Source: Bacteroidales bacterium
Lineage (GTDB): Bacteria; Bacteroidota; Bacteroidia; Bacteroidales; UBA932
Direction of reading: 5' to 3'
Length of the DNA stretch: 39,610 nucleotides
NCBI GenBank assembly: GCA_017555965.1
Contig: JAFZFH010000007.1
Span: 1-39,610, forward strand
This document shows, piece after piece, positions 1 to 8,703 of the stretch. Both the position numbers and the translations under genes were made by a program. A model generated the notes under the pieces. That model saw only the letters and a list, made by a program, of their open reading frames with translations. It was not told the origin of the DNA and made no database searches. The stretch's first letter is position 1, and every line of letters starts with the position of its first letter.

Positions 1-67
1 TACCAGGCACAACATAAACGCGAGCGACTGCTGATTTACGTCTTCCAAGGGCGTTTACTACTTTCAT
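1..67 (-). CDS. rpsI: 30S ribosomal protein S9, N-terminal part (cut by window edge)
   Basis: The minus strand from 67 reads MKVVNALGRRKSAVARVYVV and continues off the window after the residues PG. The GRRK(S/T)AVARV block is the diagnostic N-terminal motif of ribosomal protein uS9, a component of the 30S head whose C-terminal tail reaches the P site. It lies 7 nt downstream of the rplM stop codon in the same direction, the usual rplM-rpsI pair, so it is expected to be co-transcribed from the promoter at 594-625. Only 22 codons are visible; the rest of the gene lies outside the window. Confidence 0.95.
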   Translation of the reverse strand, partial: MKVVNALGRRKSAVARVYVVPG

Positions 68-74
68 GCTCTGC

Positions 75-527
75 TTAAATTTCGTTTAATGTAATTGTTC
101 TAGGGTTCTGTGCCTGGTGCGGATGCTCGTTACCTGCGTAAAGATACAGGTTGCCGATAAGTTTCGAACCAAGACGATTCTTAGGAAGCATACCCTTTAC
201 TGCCATCCTTAAGACTTCAGTAGGCTTCTTTGCCATAACCTCCTTCGGAGTAGTGAAGCGCTGGCCACCTGGATAACCAGTATAGCGAACGTACACCTTG
301 TCAGTCATCTTCTTACCAGTGAATCTAACCTTATCCGCGTTGATTACGATGACATTGTCACCGCAGTCCATGTGCGGAGTGAAAGAAGGCTTATTCTTAC
401 CACGAAGAACGAGCGCGAGTCTGGCAGCAAGACGGCCTACTACGAGGTCAGTAGCATCGATCACAACCCACTCCTTCTTGATATCACCTGCCTTGAGGGA
501 TACCGTTTTGTAGCTCTGTGTGTCCAT
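75..527 (-). CDS. rplM: 50S ribosomal protein L13
   Basis: 150 residues, the usual uL13 length. Family motifs are visible: WVVIDATDLVVGRLA near residue 20, LRGKNKPSFTPHMDCGD near residues 41-57, and VKGMLPKNRLG near residue 110. uL13 is an early assembly protein of the large subunit that binds 23S rRNA. It is the first gene of the rplM-rpsI operon. Start chosen at 527 because the codons MDTQSYKTV lead straight into the conserved core and a good promoter lies about 65 nt upstream. The transcript's 5' end can fold into a small hairpin (see the separate entry), so feedback control by a ribosomal protein is possible but unproven. Confidence 0.97.
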   Translation of the reverse strand: MDTQSYKTVSLKAGDIKKEWVVIDATDLVVGRLAARLALVLRGKNKPSFTPHMDCGDNVIVINADKVRFTGKKMTDKVYVRYTGYPGGQRFTTPKEVMAKKPTEVLRMAVKGMLPKNRLGSKLIGNLYLYAGNEHPHQAQNPRTITLNEI

Positions 528-572
528 CTTGTACTTTTAAATGGTTAATACTTAATTAAAAAACTTTGCGAT

Positions 573-589
573 CCCTACACTACATAGGG
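573..589 (-). promoter_or_regulatory. 5'-terminal hairpin in the rplM leader
   Basis: Just downstream of the rplM promoter the minus strand reads CCCTA-TGTAGTG-TAGGG, a 5-bp stem with a 7-nt loop. It would lie at or within a few nt of the expected transcript start (about 587-589). At DNA level a further CTTTGCG/CGCAAAG inverted repeat (564-570 and 592-598) brackets it, but its promoter-side arm lies inside the -7 element and would not be transcribed. It could be a ribosomal-protein leader or simply a 5' stabilising hairpin. Confidence 0.35.
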
Positions 590-593
590 GGCG

Positions 594-625
594 CAAAGAT
601 AGAAATAATTTTTGTATTGACCAAA
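594..625 (-). promoter_or_regulatory. Bacteroidota-type promoter of rplM-rpsI
   Basis: On the minus strand TTTG (622-625), a 20-nt spacer and TATCTTTG (594-601) match the TTTG / TAnnTTTG architecture of the Bacteroidota primary sigma factor. The transcript would start near 587-589, leaving a leader of about 60 nt before rplM. Confidence 0.7.
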
Positions 626-641
626 TTTTTAATAAAATCCG

Positions 642-676
642 CAAAAAACAATCCCCGACCAATGGCCGGGGACTAT
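642..676 (-). terminator. Intrinsic terminator of pfkA
   Basis: On the minus strand TCCCCGGCC-ATT-GGTCGGGGA forms a 9-bp stem with one G-U pair, followed by TTGTTTTTT. It begins about 25 nt after the pfkA stop codon, the classical position for a rho-independent terminator. Confidence 0.85.
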
Positions 677-696
677 TATATTCATATGTATATCAA

Positions 697-1683
697 TTAA
701 ATTGACAGTACATTGAGTACGTTGATGAGCTCACGGTCAATAGGCTTCGCTATACGGATAGCCTTGTTGAAAGGCACGTAAACGATCTGGTCATTCTTGA
801 CACCGATCATGACATTACGCTGGCCGTCCTTAAGCGCCTCAATCGCAGCCACACCCATGCGGCTCGCAAGGATACGGTCGTTCGCAGTAGGAACACCGCC
901 TCGCTGAAGATGACCGAGAATTGTCACGCGGGCCTCGAATTCCGGATACTCGTGTACAAGTCTGTCTGCATACCACTGCGCACCGCCTGTACCGTCCTTC
1001 TTGCTTTCTGACACAAGGACGATCGAGCTGTTCTTACTCTTACGCACACCTCTTCCAATGAATGTAGCCAGCTGGTCTACGTCAGTCTGGTCCTCCGGAA
1101 TGATAGCAGCCTCTGCACCTGTCGCAATCGCTGCATTCTGAGCAAGGAAGCCCGCATCACGGCCCATAACCTCAACGAAGAAGATTCGGTTGTGGGAATT
1201 CGCCGTATCACGGATCTTATCCACACAATCCATGATTGTATTCAACGCTGTATTATATCCGATGGTTGTATCGGTTCCATAGAGGTCATTGTCGATGGTT
1301 CCAGGAAGTCCGACACATGGAATATCATGCTCAGCAGCAATCGCCTGAGCTCCTGCGAGAGAACCGTTACCTCCGATAACCACCAGGGCATCGATTCCGT
1401 GAGTCTTCATGTTTTCATAAGCCTTCAGGCGGCCTTCTTCAGTCAGAAACTCACCGCTTCTTGCAGTACGGAGAATTGTACCGCCTCGATTGATTGTCCC
1501 ACTCACGCTTTCCGAAGTGAAATCCTTGATCTCATTATTGATAAGACCTTCCCAACCTCTGTAAATTCCCTTCACCTTCCAACCGTTGAAGATCGCTGCT
1601 CGTGTCACGGCTCTGATGGCCGCATTCATTCCCGGTGCATCACCTCCAGAGGTAAGGACACCGATTGTATTAATCTTTGCCAT
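697..1683 (-). CDS. pfkA: ATP-dependent 6-phosphofructokinase
   Basis: 328 residues from the ATG at 1683. Phosphorylates fructose 6-phosphate to fructose 1,6-bisphosphate, the committed step of glycolysis, in the cytoplasm. Visible motifs: [17 protein letters not shown] (nucleotide-binding loop, about residues 8-24), GGNGSLAGA (about 103), PGTIDND with catalytic Asp (about 125-131), and [12 protein letters not shown] (about 167-178). The reading frame stays open a further 96 codons upstream, but that part has no family similarity and crosses the promoter TACCTTTG at 1705-1712, so the ATG at 1683 is preferred. Divergent from dusB, monocistronic, and closed by its own terminator. Confidence 0.96.
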   Translation of the reverse strand: MAKINTIGVLTSGGDAPGMNAAIRAVTRAAIFNGWKVKGIYRGWEGLINNEIKDFTSESVSGTINRGGTILRTARSGEFLTEEGRLKAYENMKTHGIDALVVIGGNGSLAGAQAIAAEHDIPCVGLPGTIDNDLYGTDTTIGYNTALNTIMDCVDKIRDTANSHNRIFFVEVMGRDAGFLAQNAAIATGAEAAIIPEDQTDVDQLATFIGRGVRKSKNSSIVLVSESKKDGTGGAQWYADRLVHEYPEFEARVTILGHLQRGGVPTANDRILASRMGVAAIEALKDGQRNVMIGVKNDQIVYVPFNKAIRIAKPIDRELINVLNVLSI

Positions 1684-1704
1684 TTGCTTTCGTTTTATTA
1701 TATG

Positions 1705-1712
1705 CAAAGGTA
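1705..1712 (-). promoter_or_regulatory. -7 element of the pfkA promoter
   Basis: TACCTTTG on the minus strand fits TAnnTTTG, with a weak TTTA at 1732-1735 19 nt upstream. It sits 21 nt before the chosen pfkA start. Confidence 0.55.
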
Positions 1713-1743
1713 CAAAATCCATGAAAATATCTAAATTTATTCG

Positions 1744-1751
1744 TAATTTTG
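1744..1751 (+). promoter_or_regulatory. -7 element of the dusB operon promoter
   Basis: TAATTTTG fits TAnnTTTG, 38 nt before the dusB ATG. No clear TTTG lies at the expected upstream distance. It is back to back with the pfkA promoter. Confidence 0.5.
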
Positions 1752-1789
1752 TCCGATTCCGGCGACAGAAAAAAGAAAGATTGACATAA

Positions 1790-2821
1790 ATGAAGATAGG
1801 TAACATAGAATTGGGAGACAGACCGCTGTTTCTTGCACCGATGGAGGATGTGACTGACGCATCCTTCCGTTTCATATGCAAGGAATTTGGAGCAGACATG
1901 ATGTATACGGAATTCATTTCCTCTGACGGGCTGATCCGTGATGCACGAAAATCTCTTGAAAAGCTTGTCACCTACGACTATGAGGCACCTGTCGGTATCC
2001 AGATTTATGGCAACATCCCCGAAGCCATGGTGGATGCCGCCGTCATGGCGGAAAGGGCTGCTGAAATCGCCGGAGGGCATGGAGCGGACCTCGTGGACAT
2101 CAATTTCGGATGTCCGGTAAACAAGATTGCGCGACGCGGAGCAGGATCCGGAATGATGCGCGAACCGGACAAGATGGTAGAGATCACCCGCCAGGTCGTG
2201 GAAGCGGTGAAGCTCCCCGTAACCGTAAAGACACGCTTAGGCTGGGATGAGGACTCGAAGATCATCGTGGAACTTGCGGAAAGACTCCAGGATGTCGGAA
2301 TCCAGGCATTGACCATACATGGACGCACAAGATGCCAGATGTACACAGGCGAAGCGGACTGGACACTTATCGGAAAGGTGAAGGAAAATCCACGCATGCA
2401 CATACCGATCATCGGTAATGGCGACATAAACTCCCCTCAGAAAGCAAAAGAGTATTTCGACCGTTATGGAGTCGACGCGATAATGATCGGACGCGCGACT
2501 TACGGCCACCCTTGGATATTCAAGGAAATCAAGCATTATCTGCAGACCGGAGAACTGCTTCCGCAGATGAGCGTGAACGACAGAGTGGCCCTTGCAAAGC
2601 GACACCTCGCCAAATCGATCGAGATAAAGGGAGACCGGGTTGGAATCCTGGAAATGCGCAGACACTTGTCATGCTACTTCAAGGGACTCCCCGATTTCAA
2701 GGAGACAAGGTTGAAGCTCGTGACTCTGAACGATCCTGCAGAATTATATTCAACTCTCGACAGCATCGCAGAAAGATGGGGAGAAGAGGCGCCCGAAGCC
2801 TCAAATGTCTATAAAGTCTAG
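1790..2821 (+). CDS. dusB: tRNA-dihydrouridine synthase (DusB-like)
   Basis: 343 residues. FMN-dependent reduction of uridines in the tRNA D-loop using NADPH. Motifs: [13 protein letters not shown] near residue 15 (FMN site), [20 protein letters not shown] near 104-123 carrying the catalytic Cys of the GCP motif, VKTRLGWDE near 146, IHGRTR near 176 and IIGNGDI near 206. The fold is a TIM barrel followed by a helical C-terminal domain (roughly residues 250-335). First gene of a plus-strand run with the DUF5686 protein (22-nt gap) and lpxK. The subgroup name dusB is by similarity; which uridines it modifies cannot be read from sequence. Confidence 0.93.
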   Translation: MKIGNIELGDRPLFLAPMEDVTDASFRFICKEFGADMMYTEFISSDGLIRDARKSLEKLVTYDYEAPVGIQIYGNIPEAMVDAAVMAERAAEIAGGHGADLVDINFGCPVNKIARRGAGSGMMREPDKMVEITRQVVEAVKLPVTVKTRLGWDEDSKIIVELAERLQDVGIQALTIHGRTRCQMYTGEADWTLIGKVKENPRMHIPIIGNGDINSPQKAKEYFDRYGVDAIMIGRATYGHPWIFKEIKHYLQTGELLPQMSVNDRVALAKRHLAKSIEIKGDRVGILEMRRHLSCYFKGLPDFKETRLKLVTLNDPAELYSTLDSIAERWGEEAPEASNVYKV

Positions 2822-2843
2822 ACTCAAACCACGAACTTAACTA

Positions 2844-5465
2844 ATGATACGCTTTTTATCATTCCTCATATTCCTTCTTGCAACATATGCTGGCGCATTT
2901 TCACAAGTGCATTCCGCCGGCGGAACTGTCATTGACAGTTCGACCAAAAAACCGATGGAATACATATCCGTATATTTCAAGAACACGGCATCGGGATGCG
3001 TCACCAACTATCGAGGTGAATTCTACGTTCAGGACAAGTCCGGTTCAGATACCCTGATTGTCGAGGCCATCGGTTATGAGAAAGCATACATCAAGCTTAA
3101 GCAAGGTCAGAACACAGGCCTCAAGATCAAGCTCAAGCCGGCACACATCGAGCTTGCCGGTGCTGTCGTAAAACCCAAAAAGGAAAAGTACACAAAGAAG
3201 GAAAACCCGGCAGTAGAACTGATACGCAAGGTGATCGCAAACAAGGACAACAACCGTATCGAGTCAAAGGAATACTTCAAGAGTGACTATCACGAAAAGC
3301 TCACCCTGTCGCTTGACGACTACACTCCAGACCTTGAAAAGAAGAAGAATCTGAGTTTCGTTCAGGAACACATCGATACATCAGAGATCACAGGAAAACC
3401 CATTCTGACATTCTCCATAAGGGAGAAGATCTGTGACTATTATTACAGAAACTCCCCAAAGGCAGAAAAGACCGTGCAGAGGGCACAACGCCATATTGGT
3501 CTGGACGAGGAACTTGACAGAAACGGTGGACTTACCGCCTCTCTCGACCAGCTGTTTACCGGCGTCGACATCTATGACAACGAAATAGCCTTCATTGCTA
3601 ACAGGTTCGTTTCGCCGCTCTCATCTGTGCTGGCTACTTCGTACTATAAATATTATATAATGGACACAGTCAAGGTCGACGGCATCCCATGTACTGACCT
3701 TGCATTTGTTCCGTTCAACAGCCAGAGCTTCGGATTTACCGGAAGATTATACATTACAAGAGACGGCAAGTACTCTGTGAAGAAGGTACAGCTGAACTTC
3801 CCGTCAAGCAGCAACATCAACTGGATCGACAAGCTCCGTATAGACCAGACCTTCGAGCAGACAGCTGAAGGCCTATGGGCAATGACAAGAGAAGACTCAT
3901 ACGTGAACCTTACCCTCATGGAAGGCAGTCAGGGAATCTTTGCCCACCAGACCAGAAGTTTTGACAACTTTGTGACGGACGAAACACTTCTTGCTGCTGA
4001 TCCGGCCTATAAGATAGATGGCCCGACAAAGGTTCTGCAGGAATCAAGAATCCGTGACGAAAAATATTGGCAGACTAACCGAATCACATCGCTGAACAAC
4101 AGAGAGCTCGCCGTAGAGAAGGTAACCAAAGACTTCAGGGAGAATACAAACATCAGCTTCTGGACAAAGGCGATCGATCTTTTTGTGTCAGAGTGGATTC
4201 CTACAGGAAAGTCAAAGGAAGTCTCGAAATTCGACATCGGTCCGGTCCTGAGCTTCTTGAGCTGGGACTACACGGAAGGATGGAGAGTAAGACTTGGAGG
4301 AATGACCACAGCCAACCTCAACGACAGATTGTTTGCAGACGGATACATCGCATACGGATTCAGAGACCGGAAGGTGAAGGGTAACATTCAGCTTACCCAC
4401 AGCTTCAATGCAAAGGAATACCATAAGAACGAGAAGCCTCTCAACAACCTGAGCTTCTCTTACACCTACGATATCTTCAGCCCGGAAACAATCGGAGAAC
4501 AGCACGATATCGTAACGTCATTCAAGACCAAAAGCGCAGTAAAGTACCAGTATATCCAGAAGATTAAACTTAACTACGAAAAGCAGTGGATCAACAGCCT
4601 CCGAAGCAACTTCTGGCTTGAGAATGACACATATAACCCTGCAACAGAATACACTGCTGACGGACTTCCTGCCAACGGAACATTATTCTATAGACTTCAG
4701 GGTTCCGAAGACCCGCTGGCATACATAAGGAACTTCAGGGTGACCGAATTCGGAGCAAGCATCAGATGGGCTCCGGGAGAACACGTGTTCAACGCAGTGT
4801 CTCAGATGATGAACATGGACAAGGACACACCGATCTTCACCCTGACACATCGAGTTGGAACTGCCGGATATGACGGCGGTGAATGGAGCTTTGGAAACGC
4901 AGGCAACAGCTTCCTTTACAACTCGACACAGCTGGAGATATTCAAGCGCTTCCGCATATCGGTGGCAGGATTCCTGGATGCCAAGATTACTGCAGGTAAA
5001 GTATGGGATCAGGTCCCTTACAACCTGCTGATGATGCCTGCTTCGAATCAGTCATTCTCTTATAGAAGGGAGACATTCCACACGATGAACGCCCTCGAGT
5101 TTGTGACTGACCAGTATGTTCAGGCAAACCTCACATGGCATATGAAAGGTCTTATCCTCAACAGAATACCTCTGCTGAAGAGACTGAAGCTACGTGAAGT
5201 CGTATGCTATAACATTGCATACGGAAGCCTTACAGACAAGAACAATCCGGCACTTAACCCGGGCAGATTGTTTGAACTTCCGGAAGGAACCATGGCACTT
5301 GACGGTAAGAAGCCATACATGGAGATCGGAGCCGGACTTGAGAACATATTCCAGTTGTTCAGAGTCGTATATTTTTACAGAATACCAACATATCCTCACC
5401 CTGAAAATGCAGATTTTCTCAGCAAGTGGGGCCGCCTCTGCATCGGAGTGTATGCAGACTTTTAG
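2844..5465 (+). CDS. DUF5686 / carboxypeptidase-regulatory-like outer membrane protein
   Basis: 873 residues. A signal peptide is visible (MIRFLSFLIFLLATYAGAFSQ). Residues about 22-105 form a CarboxypepD_reg-like beta-sandwich (GTVIDSSTKKPMEYISVYFKN, NYRGEFYV), the N-terminal extension common on Bacteroidota outer membrane proteins. The remainder matches the DUF5686 pattern: alternating amphipathic strands rich in aromatic residues and a final aromatic residue (GVYADF) typical of beta-barrels inserted by BAM. The precise role is unknown. Placement between dusB and lpxK, with short gaps (22 and 15 nt), suggests co-transcription but not shared biochemistry. No TonB plug or TonB box is seen, so it is not called a SusC-type transporter. 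Confidence 0.85.
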   Translation: MIRFLSFLIFLLATYAGAFSQVHSAGGTVIDSSTKKPMEYISVYFKNTASGCVTNYRGEFYVQDKSGSDTLIVEAIGYEKAYIKLKQGQNTGLKIKLKPAHIELAGAVVKPKKEKYTKKENPAVELIRKVIANKDNNRIESKEYFKSDYHEKLTLSLDDYTPDLEKKKNLSFVQEHIDTSEITGKPILTFSIREKICDYYYRNSPKAEKTVQRAQRHIGLDEELDRNGGLTASLDQLFTGVDIYDNEIAFIANRFVSPLSSVLATSYYKYYIMDTVKVDGIPCTDLAFVPFNSQSFGFTGRLYITRDGKYSVKKVQLNFPSSSNINWIDKLRIDQTFEQTAEGLWAMTREDSYVNLTLMEGSQGIFAHQTRSFDNFVTDETLLAADPAYKIDGPTKVLQESRIRDEKYWQTNRITSLNNRELAVEKVTKDFRENTNISFWTKAIDLFVSEWIPTGKSKEVSKFDIGPVLSFLSWDYTEGWRVRLGGMTTANLNDRLFADGYIAYGFRDRKVKGNIQLTHSFNAKEYHKNEKPLNNLSFSYTYDIFSPETIGEQHDIVTSFKTKSAVKYQYIQKIKLNYEKQWINSLRSNFWLENDTYNPATEYTADGLPANGTLFYRLQGSEDPLAYIRNFRVTEFGASIRWAPGEHVFNAVSQMMNMDKDTPIFTLTHRVGTAGYDGGEWSFGNAGNSFLYNSTQLEIFKRFRISVAGFLDAKITAGKVWDQVPYNLLMMPASNQSFSYRRETFHTMNALEFVTDQYVQANLTWHMKGLILNRIPLLKRLKLREVVCYNIAYGSLTDKNNPALNPGRLFELPEGTMALDGKKPYMEIGAGLENIFQLFRVVYFYRIPTYPHPENADFLSKWGRLCIGVYADF

Positions 5466-5480
5466 AACCTTTGTACAGAT

Positions 5481-6572
5481 ATGATGATTGATAAGATTTT
5501 ACTCTTCCCCTATTGGGCTACCCTGAAATACAGACATTTCATGTACGATCATGGAATGAAGAAGGTGCATACAGCTGATGTACCCACAATCTGTGTGGGC
5601 AACATTACTGTCGGTGGAACAGGAAAGACTCCTCATACCGAGATGCTGTTGAGAACGCTCCTGCAGAATGTTGACTGGGGCGCAAAGAACATCGCAGTCC
5701 TTTCGAGAGGATACAAGAGAAATACTAAGGGATTCCAGCAGGTGACGGCCGACGGAACCGCACGTCAGTTCGGTGACGAGCCGCTTCAGATAAAGAGAAA
5801 ATTCCCGTTCATCACTGTGGCTGTGGACAAGTCGCGCAAGGAAGGTGCATCCTTCCTGTGTAATCCGGAGCTTGTCCAGACATCAAAAAAGGCTCGTAGA
5901 TGCATCCACAAGGATTTTCCGAAAGCGGATATCATCATTCTTGACGACGCGTTCCAGCACAGGGCACTCAAGCCTACAGTATCCATCGTTCTTGTAGATT
6001 ACAGTCGTCCGACATTCAAGGATCATCTCATGCCGCTCGGAAAACTTCGTGACCTTCCTGAAAGACTGGAGGCTGCGGACATCGTCATTGTATCCAAATG
6101 CCCCAGATATCTTGACGCATGGGAAAGAAGCAAATGGACTGAGGCCCTCAAGATAAAGGACCATCAGCACATATTCTTCACGACCATAGGATACGACAAC
6201 TCACAGGCAGTCTTCCCGGAAGGCGACCCTCGCTATCTGTACACTCAGAGAGCCATCCTGTTCTCCGGAATAGCCAATGACAAGCCGTTAAGAAACTACC
6301 TGAGCGACACCTATAGGATCGTTAGGCACTTCGATTTCCCTGATCACCATAAATTTTCAAGAAGCGACATCTCGAAGATCAATGGTGCAGCACGTACATT
6401 CCCGACATCAGTCATCATGACAACAGAAAAAGATTGCCAGAGACTACGTGACTGCAAGTCTGTCCCTGACAATCTTAAACAAAGGATGTTCTATGCCCCT
6501 ATCAAGGTAGATTTCTTCTCGGAAGAGGAGCAGGAGAACTTTGCATCTATTCTGAACGGTTACCTGAAATAA
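5481..6572 (+). CDS. lpxK: Tetraacyldisaccharide 4'-kinase (lipid A 4'-kinase)
   Basis: 363 residues. Transfers phosphate from ATP to the 4' position of the lipid A disaccharide precursor at the inner membrane, late in lipid A synthesis. The Walker A loop is GNITVGGTGKTP at about residues 40-51, and the family motif LDDAFQHRAL follows near residue 155. The N-terminal hydrophobic stretch KILLFPYWATL fits membrane association. Two adjacent ATG codons (5481 and 5484) could both start translation. Its last 26 bp overlap the convergent DAHP synthase/chorismate mutase gene tail to tail. Confidence 0.95.
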   Translation: MMIDKILLFPYWATLKYRHFMYDHGMKKVHTADVPTICVGNITVGGTGKTPHTEMLLRTLLQNVDWGAKNIAVLSRGYKRNTKGFQQVTADGTARQFGDEPLQIKRKFPFITVAVDKSRKEGASFLCNPELVQTSKKARRCIHKDFPKADIIILDDAFQHRALKPTVSIVLVDYSRPTFKDHLMPLGKLRDLPERLEAADIVIVSKCPRYLDAWERSKWTEALKIKDHQHIFFTTIGYDNSQAVFPEGDPRYLYTQRAILFSGIANDKPLRNYLSDTYRIVRHFDFPDHHKFSRSDISKINGAARTFPTSVIMTTEKDCQRLRDCKSVPDNLKQRMFYAPIKVDFFSEEEQENFASILNGYLK

Positions 6573-7653
6573 TCTCGTTCTGCACATCCACCGATGCCTC
6601 GTGAATTGCATTGAACACGTCCATGACGAACTCTTCCGGCAGGCCGTGCTCCTTTCCGCGTTCCACCACCTTGTCGAGGATGGCATCCCATCTTGAAGTC
6701 TGGAGAATGGCGATATTGTTGTTCTTCTTATATTCACCGATCTTACGGCTTATCTGCATTCTGGTTCCCAGCGTGTAGAGAAGGTTCTCGTCAATCACGT
6801 CGATCTTTGCACGAAGCTGGTCGATGTTGTCCCTCCATTCCTTTGCCTCGGAATCAGCATCCCTTACGACGATCTGGTTGTACAGAAGATCCTTAAGCTG
6901 AGACGGAGTCAGCTGCTGCTTCGCATCACTGAGAGCAGTCGAAGGATTACAGTGAGACTCGATCATCAGTCCCTCGAAGCCAAGGTCAAGAGATCTCTGC
7001 GAGATTTCCTTTATATAATCGACATGACCGCCCATATGGCTAGGATCCACGAAGAACGGAAGTTCAGGGTAACGGCTCCTGAGTTCGATGGCAATTTCCC
7101 AATGCGGGTCATTGCGATACTTTATCTTGTCGAAAGTAGAAAAACCTCTATGAATCACTCCGAGTTTCTTGATTCCTGCGCGATTAAGACGTTCCAATGC
7201 ACCGATCCAAAGATCGAGATCGGGGCTGACCGGATTCTTCACCAGAACCGGAATATCAGAACCTGAAAGTGCGTCTGCAATCTCCTGGACAAGGAACGGA
7301 TTCGCTGTTGTTCTTGCACCCAACCAAACCATATCCACTCCGTGCTTCAGACACTCGTAAACATGTTTCTCGTTGGCAACCTCAGTAGATACCTTAAGAC
7401 CATACTCCTTCTGTACCCTCTGAAGCCACTTAAGACCCGGCACACCTATACCCTCAAAACATCCAGGGTGAGTTCTCGGCTTCCATATTCCGGCACGGAA
7501 TACATTGATGCCCAATTCCTTGAGGCCTTTTGCGGTCTCCATCACCTGCTCTTCTATCTCAGCGCTGCATGGACCGGCCACCACGCTAGGTCTTGGCAGT
7601 GTAAACATACCCCATTCGTACATCGGTACGATATCAAGTTTCTTGTTAGCCAT
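6547..7653 (-). CDS. Bifunctional DAHP synthase / chorismate mutase (type II)
   Basis: 368 residues. Residues about 1-265 are a KDO8P/DAHP-synthase TIM barrel (AGPCSAEIEEQV near 27, FRAGIWKPRTHPG near 52, GARTTANPF, VIHRGFST, DPSHMGGH), condensing phosphoenolpyruvate with erythrose 4-phosphate. Residues about 272-362 are an AroQ-type chorismate mutase helical bundle (LRAKIDVIDENLLYTLGTRMQISRKIGEYK), converting chorismate to prephenate. This barrel-then-mutase order is the common Bacteroidota form. It lies 11 nt downstream of tyrA in the attenuator-controlled operon, so entry into the shikimate pathway and prephenate formation are coupled. No transaminase gene is present here. Confidence 0.94.
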   Translation of the reverse strand: MANKKLDIVPMYEWGMFTLPRPSVVAGPCSAEIEEQVMETAKGLKELGINVFRAGIWKPRTHPGCFEGIGVPGLKWLQRVQKEYGLKVSTEVANEKHVYECLKHGVDMVWLGARTTANPFLVQEIADALSGSDIPVLVKNPVSPDLDLWIGALERLNRAGIKKLGVIHRGFSTFDKIKYRNDPHWEIAIELRSRYPELPFFVDPSHMGGHVDYIKEISQRSLDLGFEGLMIESHCNPSTALSDAKQQLTPSQLKDLLYNQIVVRDADSEAKEWRDNIDQLRAKIDVIDENLLYTLGTRMQISRKIGEYKKNNNIAILQTSRWDAILDKVVERGKEHGLPEEFVMDVFNAIHEASVDVQNEIISGNRSE

Positions 7654-7664
7654 ATGCTTATCAA

Positions 7665-8531
7665 TTATCTGATTATTCTTCTTATTCTGTTTGCATCCTG
7701 AATCAGCTTCCTCAAAGCCTCTTCATCCGCTTCCTCCATCGCCTTGCGGAAAGCATCCAGCATGGAGGTATATGTATCCATCACATGGAGAACATTCTTC
7801 CTGTTCTGCATCAGGATAGGCGTCCACATGTCCGCACTACTCTTTGCAAGTCGCACTGTAGAAGAGAAACCGCCTGAAGCAAGGTCGAAGATATGCTTTT
7901 CATCCTTCTCCTTTTCAAGCACGGTAAGTGCGAGCGCAAACGATATCACATGTGAAAAATGTGACACATAAGCCGTATGCACATCATGACTTGCAGAGTT
8001 CATATGAACCATTCGCATGTTGAGGACATCATAGATTTCCTCGACCGTACGTACTGCCGCCGGCGACGATTCGCTGAAATCACAGATGATGCTCGCCCTG
8101 CCGTCAAAAAGACCGGGAAGCGCAGCCCATGGACCGCTGTATTCGGTTCCCGACATAGGATGCGAAGCCACATAACATTTCCTCATAGGATGGTACTTGA
8201 CCGCCTGTGCAAGACTCTCCTTTGTCGAGCAGACATCCATCAGCACCTTGTCGCATCCTCCATCCGGATAAAGCTCCGCCATTATATCCAGCACCTGAGG
8301 AACAATCCTCAAAGCCGCTCCTACCGGCACCGACACTATTATGACTTCGCTTTCCTTCAAGCATTCATTCACAGTAACCACCGAATCCACGAGTCCGATA
8401 CGCTCTGCTGCAGAGGCATTTACCGGATCATTTTCCACTCCCAGGATCTGTGATGCGTAACCCTTTCTTTTCAAGTCTATCGCCATCGATCCGCCGATGA
8501 GTCCAAGACCGATGATTCCTATCTTCTTCAT
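7665..8531 (-). CDS. tyrA: Prephenate dehydrogenase
   Basis: 288 residues. Oxidative decarboxylation of prephenate to 4-hydroxyphenylpyruvate in tyrosine synthesis. The N-terminal Rossmann fold has the dinucleotide motif IGIIGLGLIGGS (residues 4-15), then VIIVSVPVG near 65 and SHPMSGTEYSG near 123 (substrate site). The C-terminal half is helical and carries SHFSHVISFALAL near 190. It starts 10 nt after the stop of the prephenate dehydratase remnant and is the first intact enzyme gene after the attenuator. Its prephenate would be supplied by the chorismate mutase domain encoded next. Confidence 0.94.
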   Translation of the reverse strand: MKKIGIIGLGLIGGSMAIDLKRKGYASQILGVENDPVNASAAERIGLVDSVVTVNECLKESEVIIVSVPVGAALRIVPQVLDIMAELYPDGGCDKVLMDVCSTKESLAQAVKYHPMRKCYVASHPMSGTEYSGPWAALPGLFDGRASIICDFSESSPAAVRTVEEIYDVLNMRMVHMNSASHDVHTAYVSHFSHVISFALALTVLEKEKDEKHIFDLASGGFSSTVRLAKSSADMWTPILMQNRKNVLHVMDTYTSMLDAFRKAMEEADEEALRKLIQDANRIRRIIR

Positions 8532-8541
8532 ATCATTTCCG

Positions 8542-8658
8542 TTATATTGCTGCCTCGTACTCTCCCAGAATGTTCAAGTCGGTCATAAGAGGCTTCACCG
8601 CTGCCAATGCCTGCTCGTGGAAACATCCCTTGATACCTTGAATCGCTATTCTTTTCAT
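8542..8658 (-). pseudogene. pheA: Internally deleted prephenate dehydratase remnant (38 codons, frame intact)
   Basis: The reading frame starts MKRIAIQGIKGCFHEQ, which is the opening strand and motif of prephenate dehydratase (xxIAIQGxxGSFHxxA). It ends AVKPLMTDLNILGEYEAAI, which matches the last helix and strand of the enzyme's ACT domain (a LxxLT-x-LkILGEY ending). The catalytic domain and most of the ACT domain, normally some 240 residues in between, are absent, yet start, frame and stop are kept. It sits directly after the attenuator and 10 nt before tyrA, where an intact pheA would be expected. The product cannot be an enzyme; translation may still help ribosomes reach tyrA. Family assignment is from memory of conserved termini. 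Alternatives are a chance small peptide or an assembly collapse. Confidence 0.7.
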
Positions 8659-8670
8659 CTTCCGGTTAAA

Positions 8671-8703
8671 TAAAAATGCTGCCCGGTAAATACCGGACAG
8701 CAT
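8671..8703 (-). terminator. Attenuator terminator (3:4 hairpin) of the aromatic operon
   Basis: On the minus strand arms 8691-8703 and 8676-8688 form a 13-bp stem with a single G-U pair and a very short loop, followed at once by TTTTT-A-TTT (8676-8668). This is a strong intrinsic terminator placed before, not after, the first gene (the remnant ATG is at 8658), which marks it as an attenuator. Confidence 0.85.

Noticed and set aside
1192-1734. Plus-strand open frame of 180 codons
   Set aside because: Antisense to pfkA and ends inside the pfkA/dusB promoter region.
1684-1971. N-terminal extension of pfkA by 96 codons
   Set aside because: Crosses the pfkA and dusB promoters and the dusB coding region; normal PfkA length is reached from the ATG at 1683.
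7977-8453. Plus-strand open frame of 158 codons
   Set aside because: Antisense to tyrA, with a His/Arg-rich composition typical of shadow frames.
8542-8658. 38-codon frame as a second leader peptide
   Set aside because: It follows rather than precedes the terminator, has only one Phe and one Tyr, and matches both ends of prephenate dehydratase.
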